From positions 1-64,000 of the forward strand of contig NZ_FPAI01000012.1 in assembly GCF_900116255.1 (NCBI RefSeq): a stretch of 64,000 nucleotides of DNA, in the 5' to 3' direction. The first letter of the stretch is position 1; each line of letters opens with the position of its first letter. This stretch comes from Halolactibacillus miurensis. GTDB taxonomy: Bacteria > Bacillota > Bacilli > Bacillales > Amphibacillaceae. Position numbers and translations under genes: made by a program. Positions 16,160 through 27,445 of the stretch are shown in pieces. The notes under the pieces were generated by a model, which saw only the letters and a list, made by a program, of their open reading frames with translations, did not search any database and was not told where the DNA came from.

Positions 16160-17536
16160 TCACTCTCCTTCCGGCATAAACTCTTCGATCAGTGCACTAC
16201 TAATACGTTTAAGCTCAGTACGAGGTAAGATTGAGAGTAATTCCCATCCTAATGTTAAGGTTTCCTCAATTGAACGGTTCGTATAGAATCCTTGATTGAT
16301 ATATTCTGCTTCAAAACGCTTCGTAAATTCTACGTACAGTTTATCCGTATCAGATAACGCTGACTCACCTAGAACGACCGCCAATTCTTTCGCTTCAATA
16401 CCTTTGGCATAAGCGGCGAACAATTGGTTCATTGTTGGTGCGTGGTCTTTACGTGTTTTACCTTCACCGGTACCTTTATCTTTCAGACGAGAAAGTGAAG
16501 GTAGTACGTTGATTGGTGGCTTAATTCCTTGCTTATCTAAGTCACGACTTAAGATAATTTGACCTTCGGTAATATAACCGGTAAGGTCAGGAATTGGGTG
16601 CGTAATATCATCTTCAGGCATTGAAAGAATAGGAATCTGTGTTACCGATCCTTTTTTACCGATAAGACGACCCGCACGTTCATACAAGGTTGATAGGTTT
16701 GTATAAAGATAACCTGGGTAACCACGACGACCTGGTACCTCACGACGTGCGGCTGAAATTTCACGAAGTGCCTCACAGTAGTAAGTCATATCCGTCATAA
16801 TAACAAGCACGTGCATATCTTTTTCAAATGCTAAATATTCAGCCGTTGTAAGGGCCATTTTTGGTGTGGCAATCCGTTCAATCGCTGGGTCATCTGCTAA
16901 GTTGATAAACATAACAGAACGGTCAATCGCGCCTGTTTTACGGAAATCTTCCATGAAGTATTCCGCCTCATCAAACGTAACACCCATCGCTGCGAAAACA
17001 ACGGCGAATTTTTCATCGCTATTAAGTACAGAGGCTTGACGGGCAATTTGTGCCGCAAGCTCTTTATGGGGTAAACCTGAACCAGAGAACACCGGTAGTT
17101 TTTGACCACGTACAAGTGTATTTAAGTGGTCAATCGCTGAAATACCCGTTTGAATAAATTCATCCGGATAGTCACGTGCGATAGGGTTAATCGCTTGACC
17201 ATTTACGTCTAAACTTGTTTCTGGAATGATGTCTGGACCGTCATCCATCGGTTCACCTAAACCATTGAAAACACGACCAACCATGTCTTCTGATACATCA
17301 ATAGATAATGGCTTCCCGCGGAAACGTACTTTTGTATCTTTGATGTTAATCCCGCTAGGTCCTTCAAAAATCTGAACCATCGCTTTATCTCGATTTACTT
17401 CAAGTACTTGTCCGTGACGGATTTCGCCTGTTTGTAGTTGGACTTCGACTAATTCGTCAAATTTAACGCCTTCTACACCTTCTACGGCCATCAGAGGTCC
17501 AACGACTTCGCTAACTGTTTTGTATTCCTTAAGCAT
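16160..17536 (-). CDS. ntpB: V-type ATPase subunit B (non-catalytic)
   Basis: A 458-residue regulatory head subunit that alternates with subunit A. Characteristic stretches are [15 protein letters not shown] and the conserved [22 protein letters not shown]. The canonical P-loop is replaced by [11 protein letters not shown], as usual in V-type B subunits. The start overlaps the subunit A stop by eight bases behind a GAAGGAGGT site, implying coupled translation. Confidence 0.96.
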   Translation of the reverse strand: MLKEYKTVSEVVGPLMAVEGVEGVKFDELVEVQLQTGEIRHGQVLEVNRDKAMVQIFEGPSGINIKDTKVRFRGKPLSIDVSEDMVGRVFNGLGEPMDDGPDIIPETSLDVNGQAINPIARDYPDEFIQTGISAIDHLNTLVRGQKLPVFSGSGLPHKELAAQIARQASVLNSDEKFAVVFAAMGVTFDEAEYFMEDFRKTGAIDRSVMFINLADDPAIERIATPKMALTTAEYLAFEKDMHVLVIMTDMTYYCEALREISAARREVPGRRGYPGYLYTNLSTLYERAGRLIGKKGSVTQIPILSMPEDDITHPIPDLTGYITEGQIILSRDLDKQGIKPPINVLPSLSRLKDKGTGEGKTRKDHAPTMNQLFAAYAKGIEAKELAVVLGESALSDTDKLYVEFTKRFEAEYINQGFYTNRSIEETLTLGWELLSILPRTELKRISSALIEEFMPEGE

Positions 17537-19313
17537 TTTGCGTCATACCTCCTTCAGCAACAATCTGGTGAATTGTTTCTTTTGTTTCGTCTTTAAGCGC
17601 GCGAATTTGTTCAATATTATCTTCGGAGATAAATTTCGCACGGGCAATCTTATCACGTAAGTCCGTTGTTCCTTCAACGATTTCTTTGTAGTAAGCGCCA
17701 AGACGCATCGCTTCACGTGCTTCTTTCTCGAATGAAAGAATGAGGTCAAGCATGTAATATTGTTTTGTTCGTGATGTGAATGTATCGACATCATCAAACG
17801 CGTTTTGTTGGAGGTAATCCTCACGTAATTGCTGAGCAATGACCATCGTTAAACGGTCTTTTTCAGATAGTGATTCAATACCAACAAGACGAACGATCTC
17901 TTGTAGCTCAGATTCTTCTTGTAAAATATTCATTGAGTGCTGAACCATCTCAGACCAAGACACTTCTAAGTCATCGTTCATGAAACGACCAACATCCTCT
18001 AAATAAAGTGAGTATGATGTTAACCAGTTCACTGATGGGAAGTGACGTTTTTGTGCAAGGGATGAATCAAGTGCCCAGAATACTTTAACAACACGAAGCG
18101 TATTTTGTGTAACCGGCTCCGACGTATCCCCACCTGGAGGTGATACGGCACCAATGGCGGTAATACTACCTTCACGTTCTTCAGAACCAACCGTTAAAAT
18201 ACGACCCGCACGCTCATAGTACTCAGCAATACGGCTACCAAGGTAAGCAGGGTAACCTTCATCACCAGGCATCTCTTCTAAACGACCTGACATCTCGCGA
18301 AGTGCCTCTGCCCAACGTGAGGTAGAATCGGCCATAATCGCCACGCTGTATCCCATATCACGGAAATATTCTGCAATCGTGATACCCGTATAGATAGATG
18401 CTTCACGTGCCGCTACTGGCATGTTTGATGTATTGGCGATAAGAATCGTACGTTCCATTAACGATTCACCTGTATTCGGGTCAACGAGCTCAGGGAATTC
18501 GTTTAGTACGTCTGTCATCTCATTCCCACGTTCACCACAACCAACGTAAACAACTAAGTCCACGTCACTAAATTTCGCAATCTGGTGCTGTACAACGGTT
18601 TTACCGGCACCAAATGGTCCTGGTACAGCCGCAGCCCCACCTTTAGTGATTGGGAAGAATGTATCGATAACACGCTGTCCTGTAAGCATCGGCTTATCAG
18701 GATTTAATTTTTTCTTGAACGGACGTCCACGACGAACTGGCCAGCGTTGTAGCATGGTCACGTCTTTTTCACCGTTGTCTGTTTCTACTTTAGCCACAAC
18801 ATCTTCAAGTGAGAATTCACCTGATTCGATTGCAGTCAATTTACCTTTAATACCGTGAGGAATCATCACGCGGTGCTCAATAACTTTTGTCTCTTGAACA
18901 GTCCCGATGATATCACCTGGTTCTACCATGTCACCGACATTTTTTGTTGCATGAAAGACCCATTTATTTTCACGGTCTAATGCTTCGATATTAACCCCTC
19001 TTACTAAGAAGTTACTATCCGTTTTTGCTTTAAATGTATCGAGTGGACGTTGGATGCCGTCAAACATTTGTGACACAATCCCTGGTCCAAGTTCTACTGA
19101 TAAGGCTTCTCCTGTTGTTTCAACAGGTTCGCCTGGTCCTACGCCAGAAGTTTCTTCGTATACCTGGATAGAGGCAACATCATATCGCATTTCAATGATC
19201 TCACCTACTAATCGCATGTCCCCTACATAGCAAAGGTCTTGGATATTTGCATGTTCCATACCTTCTGCCATAACTAAAGGACCGGAAACTTTAACAATTG
19301 TTCCTTTCTTCAA
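17529..19313 (-). CDS. ntpA: V-type ATPase subunit A (catalytic)
   Basis: A 594-residue catalytic head subunit that hydrolyses ATP at the A-B interface. The Walker A motif is GPFGAGKTV (about residue 230), preceded by the non-homologous region specific to V-type A subunits. The Walker B region and the conserved [24 protein letters not shown] stretch are intact. It lies in the cytosolic V1 sector. Gene order F-A-B-D agrees with the Enterococcus ntp operon. Confidence 0.97.
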   Translation of the reverse strand: MKKGTIVKVSGPLVMAEGMEHANIQDLCYVGDMRLVGEIIEMRYDVASIQVYEETSGVGPGEPVETTGEALSVELGPGIVSQMFDGIQRPLDTFKAKTDSNFLVRGVNIEALDRENKWVFHATKNVGDMVEPGDIIGTVQETKVIEHRVMIPHGIKGKLTAIESGEFSLEDVVAKVETDNGEKDVTMLQRWPVRRGRPFKKKLNPDKPMLTGQRVIDTFFPITKGGAAAVPGPFGAGKTVVQHQIAKFSDVDLVVYVGCGERGNEMTDVLNEFPELVDPNTGESLMERTILIANTSNMPVAAREASIYTGITIAEYFRDMGYSVAIMADSTSRWAEALREMSGRLEEMPGDEGYPAYLGSRIAEYYERAGRILTVGSEEREGSITAIGAVSPPGGDTSEPVTQNTLRVVKVFWALDSSLAQKRHFPSVNWLTSYSLYLEDVGRFMNDDLEVSWSEMVQHSMNILQEESELQEIVRLVGIESLSEKDRLTMVIAQQLREDYLQQNAFDDVDTFTSRTKQYYMLDLILSFEKEAREAMRLGAYYKEIVEGTTDLRDKIARAKFISEDNIEQIRALKDETKETIHQIVAEGGMTQNA

Positions 19314-19330
19314 ATAAGTCCCCTCCCAAA

Positions 19331-19642
19331 TTATAAGATGTTTTGTCCAACGGCTTTTTCCATGTTCTTTTGAATACGGGACTTACCAATATTCAGTGAT
19401 CCCTTATGATTCGGGATTAGGATAATTGCGGGTTGAACTTCTGCATCGTAACGTTTTATTGTATCCGGAATTTCCTTCGCCATTGCTTCTGTTAAGTATA
19501 TGACCCCGTAATGTTCTTCAGCTAAACGATCAATCGTTTCGCGGGCAATCCGAGGTGTACTAGATGCAAACACATCAAATCCTAAGATTTTGAAAGGTAA
19601 GACCGAATCTTTGTCTCCAACTACTGCTATTTTATGGGCCAT
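19331..19642 (-). CDS. ntpG: V-type ATPase subunit F (central stalk; NtpG type)
   Basis: A 103-residue small Rossmann-like subunit that binds the D axle. [25 protein letters not shown] at the start and [12 protein letters not shown] in the middle are typical. It overlaps the subunit C stop by 11 bases. Naming differs between systems: F in the general scheme, NtpG in Enterococcus. Confidence 0.93.
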   Translation of the reverse strand: MAHKIAVVGDKDSVLPFKILGFDVFASSTPRIARETIDRLAEEHYGVIYLTEAMAKEIPDTIKRYDAEVQPAIILIPNHKGSLNIGKSRIQKNMEKAVGQNIL

Positions 19643-20639
19643 AAATTGGTCGCATCCTTTCTCTTATAATACCTTCATCAATTTGATTGTCTTTCCCAAC
19701 GAGAATAAGTCGGAGATTTGCTACTTCTTTTTCAACAAAAAATAAGAAAGCAATCACCGGCATTGGGCCAAAGGCTTGGAATGTTGCTTCTTCCATTAAT
19801 TCATCTATCGTTTCATCAATGACTTTGTCTAAAACCATAGGATCTAGATCATCTTTTTGATCATTGACAACAGCTGCTAAACGGCTCGCATAAGGTTTAC
19901 CGAGGTACAGTTCATTGAGAACGTTAACGGCACCTTGCTCACTCGCTTCAATGATCGCTTTTTTAGAAATTGACCCTGAACTAGATAAGACCGTATGAAG
20001 GAATGAACGTGATTTATTTTGATGTAGACTTCTTACGACTGTTGATAAGTTGTCTAGATCAATTAAGACATCCGCCATTTGACTGATCGTTGGATTTTTC
20101 AAACGATCAGTGATTTTACGCATATGTTTGTAAAAGTACGTGTCCATGAAGACATCAGCTGCTTCTAGTCGACCATACGTTTCATAATCTTCAATCGCGA
20201 GTTGCACACCTTCGACCATAACAGGGTTTAACTCATCTGATTGACGTGCATTGACAAGTTGACGCAAGGCCGAAATCGGATGCTTGCCAATCGGAATGAG
20301 TAAATGATCAAACTCTAGCCCAGTAAAGCGTTGTTTTAATAATACTTTTAAATTGTGATAACTGTATCGAAGTGAGAAAATCTGAATGACTTCTGAATCT
20401 GGTGTCACTTCGTAAAGCTCATCATAAATATTTTTCACACGCTGCATCAAAAATGCATCAAAATTCTTATTTTCGAGCACGTCGTGCTCATCAAATAAAT
20501 AATCGGTACTCTTTAGAATTTCAAGTGCTTCGCGCAAGTCTTCTGCACGTAATAATTTTTCATAATCATCACGTAAGAGTAGCTTTGTTTCATAGACACG
20601 AAGCAGCGTGTTGACGCCCTTATATTGAGTGTCCTGCAT
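19632..20639 (-). CDS. ntpC: V-type ATPase subunit C (d-type socket)
   Basis: A 335-residue all-helical funnel that connects the central stalk to the membrane K ring. It has the repeated three-helix-bundle pattern of V-ATPase C/AC39 proteins, with [17 protein letters not shown] and the C-terminal [10 protein letters not shown] motif. It sits between subunits E and F in operon order. Confidence 0.94.
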   Translation of the reverse strand: MQDTQYKGVNTLLRVYETKLLLRDDYEKLLRAEDLREALEILKSTDYLFDEHDVLENKNFDAFLMQRVKNIYDELYEVTPDSEVIQIFSLRYSYHNLKVLLKQRFTGLEFDHLLIPIGKHPISALRQLVNARQSDELNPVMVEGVQLAIEDYETYGRLEAADVFMDTYFYKHMRKITDRLKNPTISQMADVLIDLDNLSTVVRSLHQNKSRSFLHTVLSSSGSISKKAIIEASEQGAVNVLNELYLGKPYASRLAAVVNDQKDDLDPMVLDKVIDETIDELMEEATFQAFGPMPVIAFLFFVEKEVANLRLILVGKDNQIDEGIIRERMRPIYGP

Positions 20640-20659
20640 TTATTCTCCCCCCTTATTCA

Positions 20660-21244
20660 TTAGTTTTTAAATGCTAAGGTTGCAAGTTGTGGAGAAAATT
20701 CTTTCTTCATTTCCTGAACAAGCACATCAAAACAGAAATTGTAATCAATACCGTCTTCTTGGACAATAAAGCCACCTTTTCCTTTAACTTCTTCATCAGC
20801 CACACTGATTTTCGGATAGTCGTTAAGGATCGCTTTTACTTCTTCTGATTGAAAAACAGCTACTGAGCGTGAACCAGGAACGATTTGCCACTGTTTGTCT
20901 TGTTCAAGTTGTGAAAGGACACCTGATAAAAAGGTAGCGAATGTTACATTGTCCCAATTCGCCATTTTTTCAGCAGCTTTATTGAAGACATCATGTAACA
21001 AGGCTTGTTTCTTACCAAGGACAGCATTTCGTTTGTTGTTCGCTAATGTTTGCGCTTCGCGATCATAGTCATTTTTCATTTGAGTTTCGATTTGTTCTTG
21101 TCGATTCTTTTGACTTTCCACAAGCTTTTGACGTTGTTCTTCAACTCGGTCATTAGCAACTTCTTCGTATTGCTCGATTTTCTTTTGTCCCTCTTCTTTG
21201 GTTTTAGCCAAAATCTGTGCGGACAAAGCTTGTAAATCTTTCAT
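20660..21244 (-). CDS. ntpE: V-type ATPase subunit E (peripheral stalk)
   Basis: A peripheral-stalk subunit of about 194 residues with a long N-terminal charged coiled coil (about residues 10-90, rich in Gln, Glu and Lys). A C-terminal globular domain contacts subunit B (GKGGFIVQEDGIDYNFCFD). The ATG at 21244 is preferred because AGAGG is correctly spaced; the ATG at 21253 overlaps the RBS. It pairs with the small G/H-like subunit encoded at the operon start. Confidence 0.92.
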   Translation of the reverse strand: MKDLQALSAQILAKTKEEGQKKIEQYEEVANDRVEEQRQKLVESQKNRQEQIETQMKNDYDREAQTLANNKRNAVLGKKQALLHDVFNKAAEKMANWDNVTFATFLSGVLSQLEQDKQWQIVPGSRSVAVFQSEEVKAILNDYPKISVADEEVKGKGGFIVQEDGIDYNFCFDVLVQEMKKEFSPQLATLAFKN

Positions 21245-21273
21245 AGTCCCCATCCTCTCACTAATATTTTATC

Positions 21274-21765
<492 letters not shown>

Positions 21766-21769
21766 TTAC

Positions 21770-23734
21770 TTATGATTGTTTTTGATTTTTTAATTGAATA
21801 TGTTTTTCAGCAGCTCTTAAAGGCTTAAGGGCTTTACCGCCACCTTCATAGAACTTACCGAAGAACTCAACAAAGATTAAACGTGCACCGTGCACATATG
21901 AACTAAGGAACGTAAGTCCTAAGTTAACAGCGTGTAACACGATGAATAATACTGCCCCGATAGTAAACCGACCAACGCCTGGAATAAAGCCAATGATCAT
22001 ATTAAAGGCAAGGGCAATACTACCACTTGATACCCCTAAGGCCATCAAACGGGTGTAACTAACGATATCGCCGATGTAACCGGTAATACCATATAAGTTA
22101 TAGACACCTAAACCGACACCGAGTGCTTTGTTCTCTGAGCCAAGTGTTGTCGCTAGAATAATACCTAGTGCACTAGCAACAGCAACCACAGCCCCAATCG
22201 TGCCAAGAATTTCACTGTCTAAGACCATGTTACCGAGTAAGAGGATGATAATACCGGCAAAAATACCGATCCAACCTATACCATCACTAAAAGCTCCGAA
22301 TTTGTCTTTATTTCTAAGCTTAAGATACGTGTTAATACCTAAGCCGAAGAAAATTTGAGTTAAACCGAAGATAACAGAAATGATTAAGATAGTAATAACA
22401 TCATTTGTTGTCGATAACAAGACGATTGGCATCGCTGCACCGAAGAATGAGCCGTATATCAATCCCCAAATAATGGTTGGATACGATAGTAGATGGAAGA
22501 AACGCATGTTCTTCTTCATCGCGGGAGAAACTTCAGTGAATTTTAAGACAACGAATGTTGCCATCCATAACAATAGACCGTATCCCACATCAGCTGCCAT
22601 CATACCAAAGAATAAGAGGTAGAACGGTGCTAAAAATGGTGTCGGGTCAATTTCGTTGTACTTAGGTAAATTGTACATAGCCGTTATGCTTTCAAATGGT
22701 GAGACGTAATCGTTGTTTTTTAAGACAACCGGTACATCGTCATATTCTTCCTCTTTCACGTCGTTGACATAAAGGACGTATTCCTCTTCTGGTAAGATGC
22801 GCTTGAGCGCCGCTTCCATATGAGGCACTTCTTCTTCTTCTAGCCAACCTTCCATAATAAAGAGGTGTTTTTCATCAATTAAAAACAGCTTGCTGCGTTC
22901 GCGTTGAAGTTTCGCTTCATAATACTCTTCAGTGAGCATCAGTTGCCAAACTTCTTTCGACATTTTAGCTAATCGGTCTTTGATTGATGTTGTTTCTTTC
23001 TTTAAAGCTTTTAACTCTTTATCAATGTCCCCTAATGCTAATCGAGGAGATTCAGTTAACTTTTCAGTGACTGTTTCAAAGTGTGCGTCGTTCAGTAAAG
23101 GTTTAATCGCGTCTTGATCCCGACGATCATAATAAACGGCTACCCCAATTTCATCACGCGTTTGATACACTTCATTGACATAGAGTAAGTCTGATGCTTC
23201 CAGCATGGTCATATATGTATTCTGATCATGCTGAGGAATGATACCAACACTACCTGTAATACGTTCCATCGAACGAAGATCGTGCGCACTAACATCGAGC
23301 TTTTTCCAATTTTTAAAGAAAGCTTCCTTGTCTCGTAAGTCTTTTTTTCGTTCAGCGATTGTATCTAATCGCTTCTCTAAATCAAGCACATCTTTCACAA
23401 GGGTTTTTGGCGAAAAAGTGAAAATCTCTTGTTCGAGTTCTTCTAAAGAGTATTCTTTTCTTTTTTCACGCAGTGTTTCTTTAAGTGGACGCTTTGGTAA
23501 ATATGGCTGAACAAAGCTTAAAGCTGTCTGTACTTGGTCAATTCTTGTCTCATACTTCTTAACGATTGTTTCTAAGTTATCAACTTCGTAAGGTGACACG
23601 TCTAACTCACCTAAGTCCGAAGAAGGTAAATCAACAACCTCGAAGCGTTGCAATGCTTGAATTGATTGCAGCAACTGATCTTTTTGTTCATGAAAAGATA
23701 TGAGTGTTAGTTTTTTCATTTTAGCTATTGCCAT
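21770..23734 (-). CDS. ntpI: V-type ATPase subunit I (a-type stator)
   Basis: A 654-residue stator subunit. The N-terminal cytosolic half (about 1-340) is charged and elongated, and the C-terminal half holds about seven to eight transmembrane helices. The conserved FYLLFFGMMAADVGYGLLL marks the first helix region, and the late YTRLMALGVSSGSIALAFN carries the Arg that faces the K-ring Glu. It overlaps the preceding gene by 14 bases. Confidence 0.95.
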   Translation of the reverse strand: MAIAKMKKLTLISFHEQKDQLLQSIQALQRFEVVDLPSSDLGELDVSPYEVDNLETIVKKYETRIDQVQTALSFVQPYLPKRPLKETLREKRKEYSLEELEQEIFTFSPKTLVKDVLDLEKRLDTIAERKKDLRDKEAFFKNWKKLDVSAHDLRSMERITGSVGIIPQHDQNTYMTMLEASDLLYVNEVYQTRDEIGVAVYYDRRDQDAIKPLLNDAHFETVTEKLTESPRLALGDIDKELKALKKETTSIKDRLAKMSKEVWQLMLTEEYYEAKLQRERSKLFLIDEKHLFIMEGWLEEEEVPHMEAALKRILPEEEYVLYVNDVKEEEYDDVPVVLKNNDYVSPFESITAMYNLPKYNEIDPTPFLAPFYLLFFGMMAADVGYGLLLWMATFVVLKFTEVSPAMKKNMRFFHLLSYPTIIWGLIYGSFFGAAMPIVLLSTTNDVITILIISVIFGLTQIFFGLGINTYLKLRNKDKFGAFSDGIGWIGIFAGIIILLLGNMVLDSEILGTIGAVVAVASALGIILATTLGSENKALGVGLGVYNLYGITGYIGDIVSYTRLMALGVSSGSIALAFNMIIGFIPGVGRFTIGAVLFIVLHAVNLGLTFLSSYVHGARLIFVEFFGKFYEGGGKALKPLRAAEKHIQLKNQKQS

Positions 23735-24047
23735 ATGTCCTCATAACCTCCTCAATGACCGCATCAACCAATTTGTCTTCTTTCTCTTTAAAGTTTGTTT
23801 CTAATTGGCTAACGGCTTGATCTTCTTCTTCTTTAATAGAAGCTTTTAACTTATCGAGCTTTTCTTCTTTCAATTTTGACTGTTCTTCTTTGAAAGTGTT
23901 GAGATCTTTTTCAACCTTCTCTTTCATCGATTGAATCGTCTCTTCTGTCTCTTGTTCCATTTGTTTCAATCGGTCTTTGTATTCGCGTTCCAGCTCAATT
24001 GCTTCACGCTCAATTTGTTTGACTTGATCAATGGTATTTACACTCAT
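23721..24047 (-). CDS. ntpF: V-type ATPase G/H-like peripheral-stalk subunit (NtpF type)
   Basis: This protein of about 108 residues is almost entirely charged coiled coil (KQIEREAIELEREYKDRLKQ onwards). It is encoded first in the operon, as NtpF is in Enterococcus, and should pair with subunit E in the peripheral stalk. The ATG at 24047 follows GGGGGTG at good spacing; the TTG at 24065 is less likely. Low complexity makes family assignment rest mainly on position. Confidence 0.85.
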   Translation of the reverse strand: MSVNTIDQVKQIEREAIELEREYKDRLKQMEQETEETIQSMKEKVEKDLNTFKEEQSKLKEEKLDKLKASIKEEEDQAVSQLETNFKEKEDKLVDAVIEEVMRTYGNS

Positions 24048-24111
24048 TCTTTTACGCACCCCCAATCATTCAGCAAGCTTTTAAAAAGTTTAAAAAGCTT
24101 CAAGCATTACT

Positions 24112-24140
24112 ATTATATCGATTATATCGACTTCGTTCAA
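24112..24140 (-). promoter_or_regulatory. V-ATPase operon promoter
   Basis: On the minus strand TTGAAC (24135-24140) is followed by a 17-base spacer and a perfect TATAAT (24112-24117), about 65 bases before the first start codon. It is one of the best sigma-A-type matches in the window. Confidence 0.8.
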
Positions 24141-24279
24141 ATAATTTTGACTTAAATCGATTCTCGAACAGATTCTAAAACTTGATATAGTTAATAGGAA
24201 GAAAAAAATCAAAAATAATTTTCATAATGTGACTTCAGACCCAGTCTAAAGCTGTATAAACATTAATTATTTTGGAAAT

Positions 24280-25167
24280 TTATGAAGGATGACTTTCAGA
24301 TTCTGTTAATATGATTCTAGTGTCCTCAATCACAATTAAGCGATCTTTTAACAGTTTGCCTATGGCACGCTTAAATGCCGCTTTACTCATATTAAATGTT
24401 TGGCGAATAATTTCTGGGTCGGTTTTACTTGTGAACGGCATTTCACCGTCATGCTGTTGCATATAATTAAATAATTTTTCTGCATCAACCTCTTGCGCTT
24501 CTTGTTTACGTGGTAAGAGCGACATATTCAATGTGCCGTCTTGTTTCACCTTAATCACACGACCTTCAACCCATTCCCCAATTCTCGGTTCTCTGTTACG
24601 TTCTGTGTGGTGAATGAATGCACGGTAACCATCATCAGTAATCGCGACAGCCCCTTCTTTTCCGCTGCGGAACACTCGCCCACCAAGGTCTTGATTGAAC
24701 AACGCTTCTGACGCTAAGTCCCAATTCCCTTCAAAATCAGCCTCTGAGACAGGATCAGCCAATAATCGATTGTTTTTATCGTGTTTCAGTGTGACATATA
24801 AGACGTCCCCAACCGTAGGCCAAGCTGACATATGCTCTGGTAGGTCATCGTTTGATACAAGCACATGTTTTGATGTCCCAATATCTACGAAAACACCTAG
24901 TCCTGGCTTTACTTCTGTCACTTCTGCCCAGTCAAACACATCGGTTGTGACATGAGGTATAGTGGTCGTTGCGATCAGTTGTTTTTGCTTATCGTGATAG
25001 AGGTATACTTTCACCTCGTCCCCCTCTGATAACGCTTCGTCCCCTGCTTCATTCGTATGCAGCAGTACTTCTAATGCCTCATGGTCGAGGTCAGTTAATA
25101 CATAGCCTGTATCAATGACACGTTTAACCGTAAGTGTAACAATTTGTCCTGGTAAATAATTATCCAT
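24280..25167 (-). CDS. cvfB: S1-domain RNA-binding protein CvfB/YitL
   Basis: A protein of about 295 residues with three S1/OB-fold domains followed by a C-terminal winged-helix domain (DPEIIRQTFNMSKAAFKRAIGKLLKDRLI, about residues 235-280). This is the CvfB/YitL layout. In Staphylococcus CvfB binds RNA and affects virulence gene expression; its role here is unknown. The ATG at 25167 is chosen because GGGAG precedes it, within a longer frame starting at 25182. Confidence 0.9.
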   Translation of the reverse strand: MDNYLPGQIVTLTVKRVIDTGYVLTDLDHEALEVLLHTNEAGDEALSEGDEVKVYLYHDKQKQLIATTTIPHVTTDVFDWAEVTEVKPGLGVFVDIGTSKHVLVSNDDLPEHMSAWPTVGDVLYVTLKHDKNNRLLADPVSEADFEGNWDLASEALFNQDLGGRVFRSGKEGAVAITDDGYRAFIHHTERNREPRIGEWVEGRVIKVKQDGTLNMSLLPRKQEAQEVDAEKLFNYMQQHDGEMPFTSKTDPEIIRQTFNMSKAAFKRAIGKLLKDRLIVIEDTRIILTESESHPS

Positions 25168-25257
25168 TGCATTGACTCCCATCTTGATTAAATTTATAAT
25201 TTAGGCACATGCTATCCTATAACAACTGTTATAGAACAACGAAAGGTGATGTTTTAA

Positions 25258-25698
25258 TTGATTTATGTTGATGCTGATAGTTGTCCAGTCACTGATGAAG
25301 TGATTGACCTTGCCTATAAACACGATGAATCTGTCACGTTAGTAAAAAGTTATGCGCATTACAGTTTAAAGTCGCTCAGAGACCATGTAAACGTGGTGTA
25401 CGTTGATCAAGAAAAAGAAGCCAGCGATTACCGCATTATGCGCTTAATTAATCCTGGAGACGTGTTAATTACAGCTGATTATGGCCTCGCTTCTTTAGCT
25501 TTAGCAAAGACGCCTCACATCATACATCCAAGAGGCACGCTCTATAAGAGAGAAACGATGGATCAGTTACTTCAATCACGTTATCTTTCGAGTCAAGTGA
25601 GAAAAGCAGGTGGTCGTATGAAGGGACCAAAAGCCTTTACTGAAAGTGACCGGTCCCAGTTTGTTGATCGTTTTGGTCGTTTATTGGACCGGCTTTGA
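25258..25698 (+). CDS. yqxD: UPF0178/DUF188 PIN-like protein (YaiI/YqxD)
   Basis: A 146-residue protein of the YaiI/YqxD family, a PIN-like fold with acidic residues. MIYVDADSCPV at the start, ADYGLASLAL in the middle and the GGRMKGPKAFTESDR signature near the C-terminus are diagnostic. The start is a TTG at 25258 with AAAGGTGATG eight bases upstream. Cellular function is not established. It converges with the small gene at 25681-25836, overlapping it by 18 bases. Confidence 0.9.
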   Translation: MIYVDADSCPVTDEVIDLAYKHDESVTLVKSYAHYSLKSLRDHVNVVYVDQEKEASDYRIMRLINPGDVLITADYGLASLALAKTPHIIHPRGTLYKRETMDQLLQSRYLSSQVRKAGGRMKGPKAFTESDRSQFVDRFGRLLDRL

Positions 25699-25836
25699 TT
25701 CATCAGTGTCAGGTGCTTTTTCTGCTAATCCGCTTAAAATCCAACGTTTTGCTGTGTCATCATTAATGTCATATACTTTACCTTCTCTAAGTAATTCTGA
25801 CTTATATTGAGACTGGACGAGCATTTTAACTTTCAT
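25681..25836 (-). CDS. Small conserved-looking protein of 51 residues, unknown
   Basis: A soluble 51-residue protein with the central motif LLREGKVYDINDDTAKRWI, which resembles short phage-like proteins of the form 'KEGKxYDVDxxTAxRWI'. The ATG at 25836 is preceded by GGAGG at nine bases. A longer frame from 25872 lacks an RBS. It overlaps the 3' end of yqxD on the opposite strand. No function can be given. Confidence 0.7.
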   Translation of the reverse strand: MKVKMLVQSQYKSELLREGKVYDINDDTAKRWILSGLAEKAPDTDESKPVQ

Positions 25837-25905
25837 TTCATAAACCTCCATTGTCTTGTAAATGGCTAACATAGTCCTATACCATTTTTTACTCGTATTT
25901 AAACA

Positions 25906-25936
25906 TGAAAAAAAGAGGTGAAAGCCACCTCTCTTT
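25906..25936 (-). terminator. ilvA terminator
   Basis: AGAGGTG and CACCTCT (25914-25932) form a stem with a T-run on the minus strand after ilvA. Confidence 0.8.
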
Positions 25937-25960
25937 CGTATTATAGCATACTTCTGATAA

Positions 25961-27217
25961 TTAAATAAGCAGTTGAAATAAATCCTGGTCTTTATTTATT
26001 TCAATGTAACTAAAACCTTTGTCATGCATCCGATCAATAAGTGGTTCGTAATCTTCTTTATACTTGAGTTCAATCCCCACCAGCACTGGTCCTCGGTCAC
26101 GATTATTTTTCTTCGTATATTCAAATCGGGTAATATCATCATCCCTACCAAGTACATCAGTTAAAAATGATCTAAGAGCGCCGGCGCGTTGCGGGAAGCT
26201 AACGATAAAGTAATGTTTATAACCTTCATAAATTAAGGAGCGTTCTTTAATGTCTTGCATCCGGTCGATATCATTATTACCACCACTCACGATGACCACG
26301 ACATTTTTACCTCTGATCTCGTCTTGGTAATCTTCTAGCGCACTGACAGGCATGGCCCCTGCTGGCTCAGTCACAATCGCATTTTCATTGTATAAGTCTA
26401 GCATTGTCGTACAAATCCGTCCTTCTGGGATCGTCGCAAAACCATCGACTAATGGTTTCGCTATTTTAAAGGTCTTATCACCAATCCGTTTCACGCTGGC
26501 CCCATCCACAAATTTATCGACATAATCAAGTTTAACGACTTTATTTGCTTTAAAAGAAGCTTGCATCGATGCAGCCCCTGCCGGTTCGACACCGATAATT
26601 TTTGTTTCCGGGCTAATATTCTTCACATAAGTTGCCACACCTGAGATAAGACCACCGCCACCGACAGACATAAACATGTGTGAAACAGGCTCATTAATCG
26701 CCTCTAATATTTCAAGGCCAATCGTTCCTTGGCCGGCGATCGTCCGCTCATCATCAAATGGATGGATAAACGCCATATCATTCGCCTCACAGAATTTCTT
26801 TGATTCATCGCTCGCGTCATCAAATGTATCCCCCGTAAGAATGACATCAACCGCATCTCCACCAAAGAACTGAACACGGTCAACCTTTTGCCTTGGTGTC
26901 GTGGTCGGCATAAAGATCGTACCTTTGATGTTCATTGCTTTACACGAATAAGCCACACCTTGGGCGTGGTTCCCTGCACTGGCACATACAACCCCATTCT
27001 TCAGATCTTCCTCAGCTAAGCTTTGCATAAAATTATACGCACCTCTAATTTTAAAAGAACGCACGACTTGTAGATCTTCACGTTTTAAGTAGACATTACA
27101 GTCATATTTTTCAGAAAGAATCGGATCAAGAAGGAGTGGTGTTTTTGTCACAACATCTTTAATGCGCTGATGCGCGATAATAATATCCTTCACATCGATT
27201 GGTTTTTCTGTAGGCAT
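25961..27217 (-). CDS. ilvA: Threonine ammonia-lyase (threonine dehydratase)
   Basis: A 418-residue PLP enzyme converting threonine to 2-oxobutyrate, the first step towards isoleucine. The PLP Lys lies in VRSFKIRGAYN (about residue 57), the phosphate-binding loop is SVGGGGLISG, and a single C-terminal ACT-like domain (about 330-418, HYFIVSFPQRAGALRSFL) gives the Bacillus length. AGGAGGG precedes the ATG by ten bases. It is separate from other ilv genes except ilvE about 4 kb away, and no leader attenuator was seen. Confidence 0.96.
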   Translation of the reverse strand: MPTEKPIDVKDIIIAHQRIKDVVTKTPLLLDPILSEKYDCNVYLKREDLQVVRSFKIRGAYNFMQSLAEEDLKNGVVCASAGNHAQGVAYSCKAMNIKGTIFMPTTTPRQKVDRVQFFGGDAVDVILTGDTFDDASDESKKFCEANDMAFIHPFDDERTIAGQGTIGLEILEAINEPVSHMFMSVGGGGLISGVATYVKNISPETKIIGVEPAGAASMQASFKANKVVKLDYVDKFVDGASVKRIGDKTFKIAKPLVDGFATIPEGRICTTMLDLYNENAIVTEPAGAMPVSALEDYQDEIRGKNVVVIVSGGNNDIDRMQDIKERSLIYEGYKHYFIVSFPQRAGALRSFLTDVLGRDDDITRFEYTKKNNRDRGPVLVGIELKYKEDYEPLIDRMHDKGFSYIEINKDQDLFQLLI

Positions 27218-27386
27218 AATACATAATCCCTCCTGCTTGATAAATAATCGTATCTACTATCCTATCATAATTTTCGAAAAACGGGAACTATTCTGAAAAA
27301 ATACTCAGAGAAAGAAAAGGTTTTCTGTATTAGTACAGAAAGTGTGTGCATCCCAAAATGGAAATCAATGAGACATATTAAAAGAA

Positions 27387-27424
27387 AGCAAAAAGAAGCA
27401 GCATGAGTGCTCCTCCTTTTTGCT
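27387..27424 (-). terminator. ppaC terminator
   Basis: AGCAAAAAG-type arms at 27387-27400 and 27410-27424 pair with minor mismatches and are followed by a T-rich tail on the minus strand. Confidence 0.7.
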
Positions 27425-27445
27425 TATTTAAACTATGTCTATAAA

